Below, piece by piece: positions 53,974 to 63,325 of a stretch of DNA of 64,000 nt. Origin of the DNA: Rikenella microfusus DSM 15922. Lineage in GTDB: Bacteria; Bacteroidota; Bacteroidia; Bacteroidales; Rikenellaceae. The stretch lies in NCBI RefSeq assembly GCF_000427365.1, contig NZ_KE386488.1:1461882-1525881 (forward strand). The letters are read 5' to 3'. The translations under genes were made by a program, and so were the position numbers. Position 1 is the first letter of the stretch, and each line of letters opens with the position of its first letter. Below the pieces are notes generated by a model. It ran no database searches, had not been told where the DNA came from, and saw only the letters and a program-made list of their open reading frames with translations.

Positions 53974-55236
53974 TTATGCGACGTGCATGTTTTCGACGCG
54001 GGAGCGGGCATAGTCCAGTTTGACTCGGAACGTTTTGCGTTTGGTCGCCGGCACCTCGAACATCGCGTCCATCATGATCGCCTCGCAGATCGAGCGCAGT
54101 CCCCGCGCCCCCAGTTTGTATTCGATCGCCTTGTCCACGATATAGTCCAGCACATCCGCATCGAACGTCAGTTTTACGCCGTCCAGTTCGAACAGCCGGA
54201 CATACTGCTTCACGATCGCGTTTTTAGGTTCCGTCAGGATACGTCGCAACGCCTCGCGTCCCAGCGGTTCCAGGTAAGTCAATACCGGGAGGCGGCCGAT
54301 CAGTTCCGGAATCAGCCCGAAGCTGCGCAAATCTTTCGGCGTGATGTACTGCAACAGATTGTCCCGGTCTACCTCCGCTATCTTCTGCTGTTGGCCGTAG
54401 CCCACCACGCGCGTGTTCAGCCGTTGCGCGATCTTCTTCTGCACCCCGTCGAACGCTCCTCCCGCCACGAACAGGATATTCCGGGTATTCACCTGTATGT
54501 ACTTCTGATCCGGATGTTTACGCCCGCCCTGCGGCGGCACGTTCACCACCGTGCCCTCCAGGATTTTCAGCAACGCCTGCTGCACCCCTTCGCCCGACAC
54601 GTCGCGCGTGATGGACGGGTTGTCGCTCTTGCGGGCGATCTTGTCGATCTCGTCGATGAAGACGATGCCCCGTTCGGCCGCGGCCACATCGTAATCCGCC
54701 GCCTGCAGGAGCCGCGACAGGATGCTTTCGACATCCTCCCCGACGTAGCCCGCCTCGGTCAGCGCCGTGGCGTCCACGATGGCGAACGGCACGTTCAGCA
54801 GACGAGCGATCGTCCGGGCGATCAGCGTTTTGCCCGTTCCCGTTTCGCCGACCAGCAGGATGTTCGATTTGTCCAGCTCGATCTCCGCATCCTCCTGGTC
54901 GCCCGGATTCGCCATGCCGTGCATCAGCCGTTTGTAATGGTTGTAAACGGCTACCGCGATGTATTTTTTAGCCCGGTCCTGCCCGATGACGTATTGGTCG
55001 AGGAACGCTTTGATAGACTGCGGCGTATAGAGCGACATCGCTTCGCCGATCGTCTGTACCGCTTCGTTTTTGGCCCGGCTTTCCATCTCCTGCTGTACGA
55101 TCTCCCACGCCCGTTCGGCGCAGTTGTCGCAGATGTTGGCCTCCTGTCCGTGGATAATCATTCCGACCTGCGTGGCCGGGGCACCGCAGAACGAACAGTG
55201 TTCGTGCGTCTGTCCTTTATTGTTGTTGTCTGCCAT
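53974..55236 (-). CDS. clpX: ATP-dependent Clp protease unfoldase ClpX
   Basis: A 420-residue AAA+ unfoldase. The zinc-binding domain has CSFC and CDNC pairs (Cys14, 17, 36, 39). The AAA module has Walker A GETGTGKT, Walker [12 protein letters not shown], the pore loop within [12 protein letters not shown] and the ClpP-binding IGF-like loop region. It lies 13 bases behind clpP on the same strand, the standard pair. Confidence 0.96.
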   Translation of the reverse strand: MADNNNKGQTHEHCSFCGAPATQVGMIIHGQEANICDNCAERAWEIVQQEMESRAKNEAVQTIGEAMSLYTPQSIKAFLDQYVIGQDRAKKYIAVAVYNHYKRLMHGMANPGDQEDAEIELDKSNILLVGETGTGKTLIARTIARLLNVPFAIVDATALTEAGYVGEDVESILSRLLQAADYDVAAAERGIVFIDEIDKIARKSDNPSITRDVSGEGVQQALLKILEGTVVNVPPQGGRKHPDQKYIQVNTRNILFVAGGAFDGVQKKIAQRLNTRVVGYGQQQKIAEVDRDNLLQYITPKDLRSFGLIPELIGRLPVLTYLEPLGREALRRILTEPKNAIVKQYVRLFELDGVKLTFDADVLDYIVDKAIEYKLGARGLRSICEAIMMDAMFEVPATKRKTFRVKLDYARSRVENMHVA

Positions 55237-55249
55237 GGCGCAATTTCGC

Positions 55250-55930
55250 TTAGATCTCCTCCCGTTTGGTCAGCACCCCGTCGATCAGGCCGTATTCGGC
55301 CGCTTCGGCCGAAGTCATCCAGAAGTCCCGGTCGGCGTCCTGTTCGATTTTTTTGATGTCCACGCCGCTGTGGTCGGCCAGGATGGAGTAGAGTTCCTCT
55401 TTGGTTTTCAGTATCTGGCGCGCGGTGATTTCGATGTCGCTGGCCTGGCCTTCGACCCCGCCGAGCGGCTGGTGAATCATGATGCGCGAATGTTGCAGGG
55501 CCGAGCGTTTGCCTTTGGTGCCCGCCGTCAGCAGGATGGCCCCCATCGAGGCGGCCATGCCGGTGCAGATGGTCGCCACGTCGGGCGCGATGAGCTGCAT
55601 GGTGTCGTAGATGCCCAGTCCGGCCGATACCGATCCGCCCGGAGTGTTGAGATAGACCTGTATGTCGCTTTTGGGGTCGGTCGATTCGAGGAAAAGCATC
55701 TGGGCCTGGATGATGTTGGCGGCGTCGTCGTAGATCGGCACGCCGAGGAAGATGATGCGGTCCATCATCAGGCGGGAGAATACGTCCATCGTGGCGACGT
55801 TCAGCTGCCGCTCTTCGATGATGGTCGGCGAGATATATTCGGCCGCGATGCGGTCGTAACGGTGCATGGCCAGCGAGGAGATTCCGCGTCCGAGCCGCGC
55901 GTACCGTTCAAACTCTTTTATAGGATCCAT
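55250..55930 (-). CDS. clpP: ATP-dependent Clp protease proteolytic subunit
   Basis: A 226-residue serine protease. The catalytic Ser128 lies in [11 protein letters not shown] and His153 in [25 protein letters not shown] and the [20 protein letters not shown] end (with catalytic Asp) are typical. The N-terminal extension of about 25 residues is slightly longer than in E. coli. It precedes clpX and follows tig with a terminator between. Confidence 0.96.
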   Translation of the reverse strand: MDPIKEFERYARLGRGISSLAMHRYDRIAAEYISPTIIEERQLNVATMDVFSRLMMDRIIFLGVPIYDDAANIIQAQMLFLESTDPKSDIQVYLNTPGGSVSAGLGIYDTMQLIAPDVATICTGMAASMGAILLTAGTKGKRSALQHSRIMIHQPLGGVEGQASDIEITARQILKTKEELYSILADHSGVDIKKIEQDADRDFWMTSAEAAEYGLIDGVLTKREEI

Positions 55931-55981
55931 TCGTCGGTGTAAAATGTTGCAAGAAGTAAAATTACGACTTTTTTACAAAAT

Positions 55982-56011
55982 AAGGCGCATCTTGTTGTCA
56001 AAATGCGCCTT
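55982..56011 (-). terminator. terminator after tig
   Basis: AAGGCGCAT and ATGCGCCTT form a 9-bp stem followed on the minus strand by an A/T-rich run. It separates tig from clpP-clpX. The rest of 56012-56218 shows no gene. Confidence 0.6.
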
Positions 56012-56218
56012 GCGGGTTGAATATAATTGCACTAAAGACTCGGAGCGCCGGGAGCATCTTGTTTACGACGCTCATGCGTCGCGAACGATTTTCCTGTTCC
56101 GGCGGGGGTAGCGCGAACCGGCGGATGTTGCACTCCCGCACAGGTCGGGAAAGCCTGGAGGGAGCGCTATTTCGTGCCGTCCGGAATACCTCGTCCAATG
56201 CTAATGCCGGAACGGGTA

Positions 56219-57535
56219 CTACGCCAGTTTCTGGAACTCTTCCGGGCTGACGGTCTTTTCGTTCACTTTGATTTGCGCGGCTACGGCGTCGATCACTTTG
56301 CGTTCGCCCACCTTGTCGTAAATCTTGCGTACCTCTTCCTTATTGCCGAGGATCGAGTTCACGAAGTTTTCGAGCATGTCGTCGGCTACGGTATGCATCC
56401 CGTAGTACTGGAACTGCATCATGGCCACCTCTTTGGCTTCGGCTTTCACGTCGTCCTGTGTGATTTCGAGGTTGTTCGCTTTCATCACCTTGCGGCGGAT
56501 CAGGTCCCAACGGAGCATATCGAGGAACTGCGGGAATTCCTTTTCGATCTCTTCCATCGAGAATTTGCCTTCGTTCACGCGGTAGAGCCAGTTTTTCAGG
56601 AACTCTTCCGGCAGGGAGAGGTTCGTTTTTTCCAGCAGGTATTTCCGCATGTCGGCGGTGAACTTGAATTCGGTCTCTTTGGCCAGTTCGCCGCGTACCT
56701 GTTCGTCGATTTTGGCGTCGAACTGTTCCGGGGTGGTCACGTCGCCGGCCGGGAAAGCCAGTTTGAAGAACTCTTCGTTCATTTCCGGCTCCGCGAATTT
56801 ACGGATCTGGGTGATGGTAAAGGTGTATTTCGGATCCATCCCTTCGAGTTCGGCCTCTTTCACGCCGAGGATCGAAGCCCGCTGGGAGGGGGTTTTGTAG
56901 ATTTCGTTCACATCGACTTCGATCGTGTCGCCGACTTTCTTGCCGATGAACGGCTTGCGGGCCTCTTCGTCCATGCTGATAAGCCCTACGTAGGCGTCTT
57001 CGACGGTGGTCTCGCCCTGGGTTAGGGTGCCGGTCAGCGCTTCGTCGTCGGCCACGACGTCCACGTCCGCCAGTTTGCCGAAACGCCGCATGTAGTTGCT
57101 GCGGAAACCTTTGCGCATATCGTCGTTCGGTTCGATGACGTATTTGGTGAGGCTGTTCTTTTTGGTCAGCGCCAGCTCCACTTCGGGAGCCAGCCCGATT
57201 TCGAATACGAATTCGAAGTCGGTGCCGTTATCGAAATCCAGTTCGCCCTGTTTTTCCGACGGCATCAGGTCGCCCACGGTTTCGATTCCGTTTTCCTTGA
57301 TATAATCGAACGCGGCATCGGTGGCTTTGCGGTAGGCGCTGTCGGCCACTACGCTTTTGCGGTACATCTTGTTGATGATACCCATCGGCACCATGCCCGG
57401 ACGGAAGCCCGGCACGTTGGCTTTGCGTTTATAATCCTTGAGTTGTTTGTCCACCTGTTCCTTGTAATCGGCCTCGCCCACGGCGATCCGGAGCAGGGCG
57501 GTCTGGTTTTCGAGATTTTCTCTGACTACGTTCAT
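56219..57535 (-). CDS. tig: trigger factor
   Basis: A 438-residue ribosome-bound chaperone. The N-terminal ribosome-docking motif GFRPGMVPMGIINK is present near residue 45, then a PPIase-like domain (about 150-240; divergent, as usual in Bacteroidetes) and a long helical C-terminal chaperone domain. The start MNVVRENLENQTALLRI at 57535 fits the family better than the ATG-like codon at 57616. It precedes clpP-clpX, a widespread order. Confidence 0.9.
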   Translation of the reverse strand: MNVVRENLENQTALLRIAVGEADYKEQVDKQLKDYKRKANVPGFRPGMVPMGIINKMYRKSVVADSAYRKATDAAFDYIKENGIETVGDLMPSEKQGELDFDNGTDFEFVFEIGLAPEVELALTKKNSLTKYVIEPNDDMRKGFRSNYMRRFGKLADVDVVADDEALTGTLTQGETTVEDAYVGLISMDEEARKPFIGKKVGDTIEVDVNEIYKTPSQRASILGVKEAELEGMDPKYTFTITQIRKFAEPEMNEEFFKLAFPAGDVTTPEQFDAKIDEQVRGELAKETEFKFTADMRKYLLEKTNLSLPEEFLKNWLYRVNEGKFSMEEIEKEFPQFLDMLRWDLIRRKVMKANNLEITQDDVKAEAKEVAMMQFQYYGMHTVADDMLENFVNSILGNKEEVRKIYDKVGERKVIDAVAAQIKVNEKTVSPEEFQKLA

Positions 57536-57574
57536 TGAGAGTATCTTGTTAGTTTTATTTGCTTTAAGGAGAGG

Positions 57575-57582
57575 CAAAGGTA
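57575..57582 (-). promoter_or_regulatory. -7 element of the tig promoter
   Basis: TACCTTTG on the minus strand fits TAnnTTTG and lies 40 bases before the tig ATG. It is back to back with the core at 57605. Confidence 0.5.
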
Positions 57583-57604
57583 ACGGATTTTTACGAAAAT
57601 CCGC

Positions 57605-57612
57605 TACTTTTG
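57605..57612 (+). promoter_or_regulatory. -7 element abutting the pentapeptide-repeat gene
   Basis: TACTTTTG fits TAnnTTTG and ends 6 bases before the ATG, so the transcript may have no leader. The -33 region is T-rich, without exact TTTG. Confidence 0.4.
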
Positions 57613-57618
57613 GCACTG

Positions 57619-58182
57619 ATGACCCTGATTTACGACAAGGCGTTCCGCCGATTGTCCGGTGCAGACGGGCTGCCGGACGGGGATTTCGAAAAGTGCACGT
57701 TCCTGGAATGCGATTTTACGGGGGCGGACTTTTCGGATGCCGATTTTGCGGATTGTGCGTTCGAACGGTGCCGTCTGGTCATGTCGAAGTTCGAACAGGC
57801 TGGCATGCGGGATGTACTCTTCTCGGGGTGCGAGGTGCGGGGCGTCGATTTCGGTCTTTGCCGCAAATTCGGTTTCTCCACGGCGTTCCGTCGTTGCCAC
57901 CTCAGTTTTTGCTCGTTCCATGAGCTGAAAATGCCGAAGACGGTGTTCGAGGGGTGTGAGCTGATCGAGTGTTTTTTCTCGGAATGCGACTTGACGCGGG
58001 CGGATTTTTCGGCGTGCGATCTGGAACGGACGCTGTTCGAGCGGTGTAAGCTGGAGAAGGCGGATTTCCGCACGGCGTTCCGGTATGCCATCGACCCTGC
58101 GGCCAACCGGATGCGGGGCGCCCGGTTTTCGCGCGAGGGGCTGGAGGGGTTGCTCGTACAGTATGGATTGGAGATCGAATAG
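57619..58182 (+). CDS. pentapeptide-repeat protein
   Basis: A 187-residue protein built of A(D/N)LxF-like five-residue steps: CTFLECDFTGADFSDADFADCAF, CEVRGVDF, CELIECFFSECDLTRADFSACDL and CKLEKADFRTAF. These repeats fold into a right-handed beta-helix. Qnr-like members mimic DNA and protect gyrase, but many have no known role and this one lacks clear Qnr-specific features. The start MTLIYDKAFRRLSG at 57619 is used. Confidence 0.85.
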   Translation: MTLIYDKAFRRLSGADGLPDGDFEKCTFLECDFTGADFSDADFADCAFERCRLVMSKFEQAGMRDVLFSGCEVRGVDFGLCRKFGFSTAFRRCHLSFCSFHELKMPKTVFEGCELIECFFSECDLTRADFSACDLERTLFERCKLEKADFRTAFRYAIDPAANRMRGARFSREGLEGLLVQYGLEIE

Positions 58183-58231
58183 GGATGGTCCGGTATCGTG
58201 TGCCATACCGGCGGCAAAACGGGAAATCCAT

Positions 58232-58275
58232 AAAAGACGCCCCCGCGGCCATCAATGGCCGCGGGGGCGTCTTTT
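58232..58275. terminator. bidirectional terminator
   Basis: A perfect stem of about 20 bp starts AAAAGACGCC and ends GGCGTCTTTT, with a very short loop. It serves the pentapeptide-repeat gene and the convergent decarboxylase operon. Confidence 0.92.
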
Positions 58276-58289
58276 ATCGGGGAACGGCA

Positions 58290-59453
58290 TCAGGAGCCGA
58301 GGAAGCCGAGCAGGATACCGGCCGCTACTGCCGAACCGATCACCCCGGCGACGTTCGGTCCCATCGCGTGCATCAACAGGTAGTTGGTCTTGTCGTATTT
58401 GATGCCGACTTCCTGCGAAACGCGGGCCGAGTCGGGCACGGCCGAGACGCCGGCGTTCCCGATCAGCGGGTTGATCTTATTGCCCTCTTTGAGGAACAGG
58501 TTGAAGAATTTGACGAACAGCACGCCGCCGAAAGTGGCCACCACGAACGAGGCGGCGCCCAGGCCGAAGATGCCGAGCGATTTCCAGGTCAGGAAGGTGG
58601 TCGCCTGCGTGGAAGCGCCCACGGTCAGGCCGATCAGGATCGTCACGATGTCGATCAGCGGCCCGCTCGCGGTGTTGGCCAACCGTTTGGTCACTCCGCT
58701 CTCTTTCAGAAGGTTACCGAAGAAGAGCATCCCCAGCAGGGGCAGGCCGGAGGGTACGAGGAAACAGGTCAGCAGCATCCCGATGATGGGGAAGAGCACT
58801 TTCTCGCGCTGCGACACCTGGCGCGGCGGTTTCATGCGGATCACCCGCTCTTTTTTCGTGGTGAGCAGCTTCATGATCGGCGGCTGGATCACCGGTACCA
58901 GCGCCATATAGGAGTAGGCCGCGATGGCGATGGCTCCCATCAGGTCGGGCGCGAGTTTCGAGCTGAGGAAGATGGCTGTCGGGCCGTCGGCCCCGCCGAT
59001 AATCCCGATGGCCCCGGCTTCGGCGGCCGTAAAGCCCAGCGCGAGCGCGGCGATATAGGCTCCGAAGATGCCTAACTGCGCGGCTGCCCCGATCAGCATC
59101 AGTTTCGGGTTGGAAATCAGGGCCGAAAAGTCGGTCATCGCTCCGATTCCGAGGAAAATCAGCGGGGGATAGACGCCTTTGAGCACGCCGAAATAGAGGT
59201 AGTTCATGACGGAACCGTCTTCGTAAACCCCGATCTGGAGGCCGGGTACGAACGGAATGTTTCCCACCAGAATACCGAAACCGATGGGCAGCAGGAGCAT
59301 CGGTTCGTATTTCTTGGCGATAGCCAGGTAGATGAAGGCCAGGCCGAAGCAGATCATGATCAGATGCCCCGGCGTGACGTTCGCAAAACCGGTATAGCTC
59401 AGGAACTGCTGGAGGTTCGCGCCGATAAATTCGAAAAAGCTGTGGTTCTCCAT
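58290..59453 (-). CDS. oadB: sodium-pumping decarboxylase, beta (membrane) subunit
   Basis: A 387-residue membrane protein of the OadB/MmdB/GcdB family. It decarboxylates the carboxybiotin of the carrier protein and pumps Na+ outwards. The conserved core GIIGGADGPTAIFLSSKLAP and the end GPNVAGVIGSAVAAGILLGFLG are present, along with PPLIFLGIGAMTDF. It ends the minus-strand operon that starts with mce, 6 bases after the biotin carrier. Confidence 0.94.
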   Translation of the reverse strand: MENHSFFEFIGANLQQFLSYTGFANVTPGHLIMICFGLAFIYLAIAKKYEPMLLLPIGFGILVGNIPFVPGLQIGVYEDGSVMNYLYFGVLKGVYPPLIFLGIGAMTDFSALISNPKLMLIGAAAQLGIFGAYIAALALGFTAAEAGAIGIIGGADGPTAIFLSSKLAPDLMGAIAIAAYSYMALVPVIQPPIMKLLTTKKERVIRMKPPRQVSQREKVLFPIIGMLLTCFLVPSGLPLLGMLFFGNLLKESGVTKRLANTASGPLIDIVTILIGLTVGASTQATTFLTWKSLGIFGLGAASFVVATFGGVLFVKFFNLFLKEGNKINPLIGNAGVSAVPDSARVSQEVGIKYDKTNYLLMHAMGPNVAGVIGSAVAAGILLGFLGS

Positions 59454-59459
59454 AGTACG

Positions 59460-59912
59460 CTATCCGATTGTGATTAATATATCGCCTTCGAGCACGGAGT
59501 CGCCTTTGCGGGCTTTGATCTCTTTCACGGTGCCGTCGCGGTCGGAGTCGATGTTGTTCTCCATTTTCATCGCTTCGAGGATCATCAGCCGCTGGCCGGT
59601 CTTCACTGCGTCGCCTACGTGTACCATTACGTCGAGCACGACGCCGGGCAGCGGCGATTTGATGTTTCCTGCGGCTACCGAGGCGGTCGAAGCGGGGCTG
59701 GCGGTCCGGGCGGTCGCCGGATGCGGGTCGGTATCGGCCACGGCGGGTTGTTGTACGATCTTGGGGGTTTTGGTGACTTTCGGAGCGGTCATCCCTTCCA
59801 CTTCTACTTCGTATTGGGTGCCGTTGACGTTCACCAATGCGGTGTTGTCTTCTACGTTCGATACGGATACGGCGTATTCGTTGCCGTTGATCTTGATCTT
59901 ATACTCTTTCAT
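59460..59912 (-). CDS. biotin carboxyl-carrier protein of the decarboxylase
   Basis: A 150-residue protein with an N-terminal domain typical of decarboxylase gamma/carrier proteins (YKIKINGNEYAVSVS), an Ala/Pro/Thr-rich linker (about 45-82) and a biotinyl domain with the modified Lys116 in ILEAMKMENN. It carries CO2 from the carboxyltransferase to the membrane pump. A 532-base family A repeat lies between it and oadG. Confidence 0.93.
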   Translation of the reverse strand: MKEYKIKINGNEYAVSVSNVEDNTALVNVNGTQYEVEVEGMTAPKVTKTPKIVQQPAVADTDPHPATARTASPASTASVAAGNIKSPLPGVVLDVMVHVGDAVKTGQRLMILEAMKMENNIDSDRDGTVKEIKARKGDSVLEGDILITIG

Positions 59913-59930
59913 GTAAATTCTTTTTTAACG

Positions 59931-60462
59931 GTCCGTTTATCCATACTCTTGGGTAGAGTCCACTGTTCTTTCTTTTCAAAGAAAGAACCAAAGAGCCGAC
60001 GCAGCAGCCGAGCGTCATCGAACTCGTTCGGATGGCCGAGGCGCCAGGAGGAAGGCGAAGCCAAACTTTCGAGCAGGTTTGCGATTCCTCGTTTATCGGA
60101 AACCTTTTTCTTGCAGACTTCTTTGTTCTGTAACGGATAGGGGCATCAGGTATACGCTGTTATAGCCCCTATCCGTTACAGAACAAGCTCATTTCTAAAG
60201 AATAGGTTATCCGCCAGGCTCAGGAGGTGCGAAGCATCTCAAAAAGTTTTTCTGGTTCTCGCTAACTGCGCTGCGCTTGTTTTGCCTGCGGCTTCCTCGT
60301 GCTACCTTGCCAAAGACCGTGAACGGTCTTTGGTCTCGGAACGCTACTCGGTTCCTCCTCGCCGCTTACCATAGCCCGCAAGCGGTCTCCGGATGCGCTG
60401 GCAGCGTCGGTTGTTCACAAAGAGAACAGTTCACGCTACCCAAACAATATGGATAAACGAAC
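59931..60462. repeat. family A repeat, copy A8 (largest, composite)
   Basis: GTCCGTTTATCC and GGATAAACGAAC bound 532 bases inside the decarboxylase operon. Contents: outer hairpin GTTCTTTCTTTTCAAAGAAAGAAC, a partial module D, the central 22-bp stem (60123-60144 with 60165-60186) almost identical to A7, GAGCCTGGCGGAT-like sequence, a second module D (about 60275-60412, with hairpin CCAAAGACCGTGAACGGTCTTTGG-like arms) and a half outer hairpin. No gene is seen. Confidence 0.8.
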
Positions 60463-60477
60463 GGTGAAAGGGACGGT

Positions 60478-61386
60478 TTATTTGCGGTTAGGCTGGTTGT
60501 CGATACCGTAGATTTTGGAACTCCACGGCGAGTAAGCCCGCGCCACACGGTTGATGGTCAGGACGTGCGATTCGATGTCGTGCAGATCTTCCTCGTAACG
60601 GCGCAGCGCGACGGCGATAGCCGCAATCTCCTCGCCGATCAGTCCGGGTTCCGGTTTGACGGCCGTTTTCACCGCCTCCGGCATGGCCGATACGGCTTTC
60701 TGCTCTTTTTTGAGCGACGCCCGTATCATCGACTTACCGATGAACTTGAACGACAGGTAAAGCAGGATCAGCGCCGAGAACACCACAGACATGGCAGTGA
60801 TCGCCATGACCGCCCCCGAAGGGTCCCGTTGCCGGAACTTCTCCGAAGCCAGCATCTTCTCTTCGATTTCATTGGCCTGCATCGGAGTGATCCCCGCCAG
60901 CGGGCCGAAAGTCTCCTCTCCCGTTTCCGGATCGTCCGTCCAACCGATCGACACGTCCGGCTGCTGGGCTGCCACATCGTAAAGAATCGAATCCACGACA
61001 TTCTTTCCTTGGTCCATAAAGGCCAGGTAGCCTGTTTCGTCCAGCACGAAATTGGTATGGAACGTCCCCCGGTTCGAAGTGCTGTCCGCAAAGAAAATCA
61101 CATAGCCCTGCGGCGCGATTAGCGTGCGGGCGTCGTTCTTCGGGATGCGGTAAGTCCGCGTCGCGTCTCCCTGTTTTACAGTCAGGTAAGCCCCGCCGAT
61201 GTTCACGCTCGAATACCCCGTGTTGTACAGTTCGATCCAGCCCACGTGGTTGCCGTGGTCATCGACATAGCTGGTGCGGTTGTCCACCAGTACCTCGTTG
61301 ATCCGGATATCTTTCAGTCCCTGCGCCCGCAGCACGCCGCCGGCGGATACGGCGAGGCACAGGATAAGCAATAGTCTCTTCATCAT
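60478..61386 (-). CDS. OadG-type decarboxylase gamma subunit fused to a lamin-tail domain
   Basis: A 302-residue protein. The signal peptide (MMKRLLLILCLAVSAGGVLRA) precedes a lamin-tail (LTD) domain (about 25-150: IRINEVLVDNRTSYVDDHGNHVGWIELYNTG and SSVNIGGAYL), then one membrane helix (AVMAITAMSVVFSALILLYLSF), the OadG segment, and a cytoplasmic helical tail. The gamma subunit anchors the carboxyltransferase to the pump. The start at 61386 gives the signal peptide; the longer frame to 61737 overlaps mmdA and is discarded. It starts 14 bases after mmdA. Confidence 0.85.
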   Translation of the reverse strand: MMKRLLLILCLAVSAGGVLRAQGLKDIRINEVLVDNRTSYVDDHGNHVGWIELYNTGYSSVNIGGAYLTVKQGDATRTYRIPKNDARTLIAPQGYVIFFADSTSNRGTFHTNFVLDETGYLAFMDQGKNVVDSILYDVAAQQPDVSIGWTDDPETGEETFGPLAGITPMQANEIEEKMLASEKFRQRDPSGAVMAITAMSVVFSALILLYLSFKFIGKSMIRASLKKEQKAVSAMPEAVKTAVKPEPGLIGEEIAAIAVALRRYEEDLHDIESHVLTINRVARAYSPWSSKIYGIDNQPNRK

Positions 61387-61400
61387 ACGCTCCCTTCGGT

Positions 61401-62963
61401 TTACAACGGTATGTTCGAATGTTTCTTCGGCGGATTGACCACTTTCTTGGTCACCAGCGACTGGAGCGCCCGAATGATGCGAAAACGCGTGTTGCGCGGT
61501 TCGATCACGTCGTCGATATAGCCGTATTTGGCCGCCACGTAGGGGTTGGCGAATTTGGTGCGGTACTCCTCTTCCTTCTCGGCCAGGAATTTCGCGCGTT
61601 CTGCGTCGTCTCCGATCGCTTTGGCTTCTTTGGCCATCAGCACTTCGACGGCTCCCTGGGCGCCCATCACGGCGATTTCCGCCGTCGGCCACGCATAGTT
61701 CAGGTCGCCCCGCAGATGCTTGGAACTCATTACGCAATACGCCCCGCCGTAGGCTTTGCGCAGGATGACGGTGACTTTCGGCACGGTGGCCTCGCCGTAG
61801 GCGAAGAGCAGCTTGGCGCCGTGGGTGATGATGCCGCCGTACTCCTGAGCCGTGCCCGGCAGGAATCCCGGTACGTCCACCAGCGTTACGATCGGGATGT
61901 TGAAAGCGTCGCAGAAGCGAACGAAGCGTGCGGCTTTGCGGCTGGCGTTGATGTCGAGCACGCCGGCGTAGTATTTCGGCTGGTTGGCGATAATCCCGAC
62001 GCTCTGGCCGTTGAAGCGGGCGAAGCCGGTCACGATGTTCGGCGCGAAGGTGCGCTGCGATTCGAGGAACTCCCGGTTATCGACGATGGCGTGGATCACG
62101 TCCAGCACGTCGTAGGGCTTGTTCGGGTTGTCGGGGATAATTTCGTTGAGGGCGTCTTCGATGCGGTCGATGTCGTCGGTGCAGACGGCCAGCGGCGCGT
62201 CTTCGAGGTTGTTCTGGGGCAGGTAGCTGAGCAGCTTGCGGATCATGGCCATCCCCTCTTCTTCGGTTTCGCTGACGAAGTGGGCCACGCCCGATTTGGT
62301 GGAGTGCATGGAGGCGCCGCCGAGCTGCTCCTGCGTCACCTCTTCGCCGGTCACGGTCTTGACGACTTTGGGGCCGGTGACGAACATGTAGCTGGTACCT
62401 TTGTTCATCAAGATGAAGTCGGTCAGGGCCGGCGAGTAGACGGCTCCGCCGGCGCAGGGGCCGAAAATGGCGGATATCTGGGGGATCACCCCGGAGGCCA
62501 TGATGTTGCGCTGGAAGATTTCGGTATATCCGCTCAGGGCGTTCACGGCTTCCTGGATACGTGCGCCGCCGGAGTCGTTGATGCCGATCACGGGGGCGCC
62601 GTTCTTCATGGCCATGTCCATCACTTTGCAGATTTTGGCGGCGAAGGTTTCGGACAGGGAGCCGCCGAAGACGGTGAAGTCCTGGCTGAATACATAGACG
62701 AGCCGTCCGTCGATGGTGCCGTAGCCGGTCACGACGCCGTCGCCGTAATAGGACTCTTTTTCGATGCCGAAGTTGGTGCAACGGTGGGTGACGAACATGT
62801 CGAATTCTTCGAAGCTGCCTTCGTCGAGCAGCAGGTCGATGCGTTCGCGGGCGGTGAGTTTCCCTTTCGCATGTTGCGAGTCGATGCGCTTCTGACCGCC
62901 GCCGAGCTTGGCTTTCTCGCGGAGCGCGACAAGCTCTTTGATTTTTTCCTGATTGACGCTCAT
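61401..62963 (-). CDS. mmdA: methylmalonyl-CoA decarboxylase alpha subunit (carboxyltransferase)
   Basis: A 520-residue biotin-dependent carboxyltransferase that takes CO2 from (S)-methylmalonyl-CoA to the biotin carrier. Both halves are present: [30 protein letters not shown] and [20 protein letters not shown] in the N-half, and [33 protein letters not shown] and [15 protein letters not shown] in the C-half. PccB of propionyl-CoA carboxylase is closely related, but the oadG, carrier and oadB neighbours and mce favour the sodium-pumping decarboxylase. Confidence 0.92.
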   Translation of the reverse strand: MSVNQEKIKELVALREKAKLGGGQKRIDSQHAKGKLTARERIDLLLDEGSFEEFDMFVTHRCTNFGIEKESYYGDGVVTGYGTIDGRLVYVFSQDFTVFGGSLSETFAAKICKVMDMAMKNGAPVIGINDSGGARIQEAVNALSGYTEIFQRNIMASGVIPQISAIFGPCAGGAVYSPALTDFILMNKGTSYMFVTGPKVVKTVTGEEVTQEQLGGASMHSTKSGVAHFVSETEEEGMAMIRKLLSYLPQNNLEDAPLAVCTDDIDRIEDALNEIIPDNPNKPYDVLDVIHAIVDNREFLESQRTFAPNIVTGFARFNGQSVGIIANQPKYYAGVLDINASRKAARFVRFCDAFNIPIVTLVDVPGFLPGTAQEYGGIITHGAKLLFAYGEATVPKVTVILRKAYGGAYCVMSSKHLRGDLNYAWPTAEIAVMGAQGAVEVLMAKEAKAIGDDAERAKFLAEKEEEYRTKFANPYVAAKYGYIDDVIEPRNTRFRIIRALQSLVTKKVVNPPKKHSNIPL

Positions 62964-63004
62964 AAAAAAGTTTGTGTGGTTCGGTTCTTATTCGTGATTA
63001 ATTC

Positions 63005-63323
63005 GTTTGTTTATTCGTGCGGTTGAGATTGGAGAGAACTGCCGCTTTTTGGAAAAAGCGGCACCAAAAACTTTTGTGAAGCTCCGCTGCGCCTTAGGCT
63101 CCGCAGTCCTTTTGCATTGCGAGCTTTTTATTTTGTCATTGCAGGGGGCTATTTGGGTATAAATGTGTTATATAGCCCCCTGCAATGACAAAATAGGAAC
63201 TGTCAAAGAAAAGAGGTATCCGGCAGGCCCAGGAGATGCGTCAGCATCTCAAAAAGTTTTTTCGGTTCCTTTTGTTCACAAAAGGAACAGTGCCCTCAAA
63301 CTCGATTGTACGAATAAACGAAC
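63005..63323. repeat. family A repeat, copy A9
   Basis: GTTTGTTTATTC and GAATAAACGAAC bound the copy between mce and mmdA. Outer hairpins GCCGCTTTTTGGAAAAAGCGGC and GTTCCTTTTG / CAAAAGGAAC, small hairpin GAGATGCGTCAGCATCTC, central 23-bp perfect stem (63130-63152 with 63172-63194). The stem sequence differs from all other copies. No gene. Confidence 0.85.
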
Positions 63324-63325
63324 GA

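Noticed and set aside
60478-61737. 419-codon version of the gamma subunit
   Set aside because: The extra N-terminus overlaps mmdA in another frame and lacks family character; the signal peptide at 61386 marks the start.
1886-63323. Complete insertion sequences at family A copies
   Set aside because: No transposase-like frame lies within or beside any copy and no clear target duplication was seen at the flanks compared.
1886-63323. Retron or group II intron origin of the hairpin repeats
   Set aside because: No reverse transcriptase gene and no intron domain V-like motif was seen.
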